Assembly: GCA_004151065.3 (NCBI GenBank)
Contig: NWUY0300026851.1
Location: 11,875 to 33,680, forward strand
Source of the DNA: Larix sibirica
Lineage: Eukaryota > Streptophyta > Pinopsida > Pinales > Pinaceae
Direction of reading: 5' to 3'
DNA length: 21,806 nucleotides
Numbering within the stretch: position 1 is the stretch's first letter; each line of letters begins with the position of its first letter. Under the pieces are notes generated by a model that was given only the letters and a program-made list of their open reading frames with translations, ran no database searches and was not told the DNA's origin. The position numbers were made by a program, and so were the translations under genes. Of this stretch, positions 20,793 through 21,806 are shown in pieces.

Positions 20793-21806
20793 AATTGCAA
20801 ATCCTATATAGTCCCGCCCGTGACTACCTAATCGATCCGATCTGATAATATTTTAATTAATTCGCATTCCTCTCTCGAACTCACCACGAAGATTCCTCAT
20901 CTCGATTCTACTTGCCTCGGGCTGTGATGGGAGTGGTCCATGAAAAGCCTGTGCGACCCAATTCTATCGTTGAAACCACCCATCAAATCATGTGTTTAAA
21001 TGCATTACCATGTGCTCCTACTTGGATACAAAGTGAGTATATCCTTTGTTCACTTCATCTAATTTTGGACAAAACTCATGGACTTTCTGTTCAACCTGGA
21101 TGCATTTACTATTTTTGCACCGAATCCGATCGTTTAAAAATATCCACCATTCCTTTTAGGATGGTCATTCATTTAAACATAAGTACGGCGCTATTCACCC
21201 ACTAGGATAGCACCAAATCTTGCTGTGTCTTTTCTGTATTAAAAAATAAAATCTATCGCCTGTGTAATCATTTTACATCTCTTTTCTTCAAATGAATGAG
21301 AACCGCAGACAAATTGAGATAGAACACAGGGAGCGAAGCCCTGTACTTGATGACAAATTGAATTGATAACACGCACGGTGCGAGGCTGTGTTGATGTAGT
21401 CGTCGTGATTGTTTATTTATTTTAAGTATTTACAACTTTTATGTCGGCACTCAAACGTGCTAATGACTTAGAAAATGATGTCACGGTGAACTTTTTCAAA
21501 ATAAAATAATTTGAAATCTAATGTTCCATATTCTATATGTCCCAGCAGCAATTAATCACGGCTGCAAGATGCTTATTGCTTGTGTTTATTTTTTTTTTTC
21601 AAATAGTTAATATATTATACTTTAACATTAAAAAAAAGTAAAGTTCCGCTAGGCACAGTTCCATCTCTTCTCGTTATTTCTATGGAATTTCGATGATCTG
21701 GATCATCTTAAAATGGGCTAAAACCCCTGGAGGCAGAGTTTCATGGTATAGTTCTGCAGTAAATGGGGTAGAACTACAATTTCACTGGTTTTTATAGCTG
21801 GATTTA
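20793..21806. other. upstream flank, no gene that can be supported
   Basis: A CTATATAG box at about 20804-20811 is followed by GC-richer sequence. An open frame from ATG 20927 to a stop at 21203-21205 (92 codons) contains no motif I recognise; a GTGAGT donor-like site sits at 21033. Beyond 21210 the DNA is AT-rich with A/T runs, and there is a small hairpin CAGGG-AGCGAAG-CCCTG near 21329-21345. A first exon of a divergent + strand gene is possible but unproven. Confidence 0.4.

Noticed and set aside
21329-21345. small hairpin CAGGG-AGCGAAG-CCCTG as a regulatory RNA or terminator
   Set aside because: The stem is only five pairs, with no associated gene or conserved structure.

Overview
The window looks like nuclear DNA of a seed plant. 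It is AT-rich, gene-poor and full of decayed repeats, and its one complete gene is a four-exon class III (secretory) peroxidase, a family found only in plants. The long third intron, low gene density and abundance of decayed repeats suggest a large genome, perhaps a gymnosperm. That last point is inference, because nothing here identifies the species.

Layout on the + strand. (1) 1-2548: a decayed minus-strand paralogue of the peroxidase. It keeps part of intron 3, exon 3, exon 2 and the 3' part of exon 1; its exon 4 would lie before base 1. (2) 2549-3299: no gene recognised. (3) 3300-4575: a long imperfect inverted repeat with arms of about 500 bp and a spacer of about 260 bp. It leads into a degenerate direct array of units of mostly 150-180 bp reaching about 6310. 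(4) 6311-10155: AT-rich non-coding DNA with several two-copy tandem duplications and a minus-strand non-LTR retrotransposon remnant (RNase H domain). (5) A single N at 10156. (6) 10157-16456: a nearly identical second copy of 3729-10155, lacking one 127-bp repeat unit and carrying at least two substitutions. (7) 16615-20284: the intact minus-strand peroxidase gene (exons 20284-20060, 19887-19708, 19590-19428, 17036-16615; 329 residues), with a poly(A) signal downstream and a possible TATA box upstream. (8) 20285-21806: the gene's upstream region, with a 46-bp tandem duplication and no convincing second gene.

Reading of the whole. The two peroxidase loci align through exons and introns, so they come from a duplication in the same orientation. 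The right-hand copy stayed intact; the left-hand one has stop codons, two frameshifts and a lost 5' end. The 6.3-6.4 kb repeat meeting exactly at a lone N is most simply an unmerged overlap of two contigs, possibly from two alleles, rather than a real duplication. If so, the true locus is about 6.3 kb shorter than shown. A recurring theme is local two-copy tandem duplication (units of 15-160 bp) in introns, spacers and promoter. I found no evidence of a new multi-gene system. The most biologically open element is the long inverted repeat with its tandem array.
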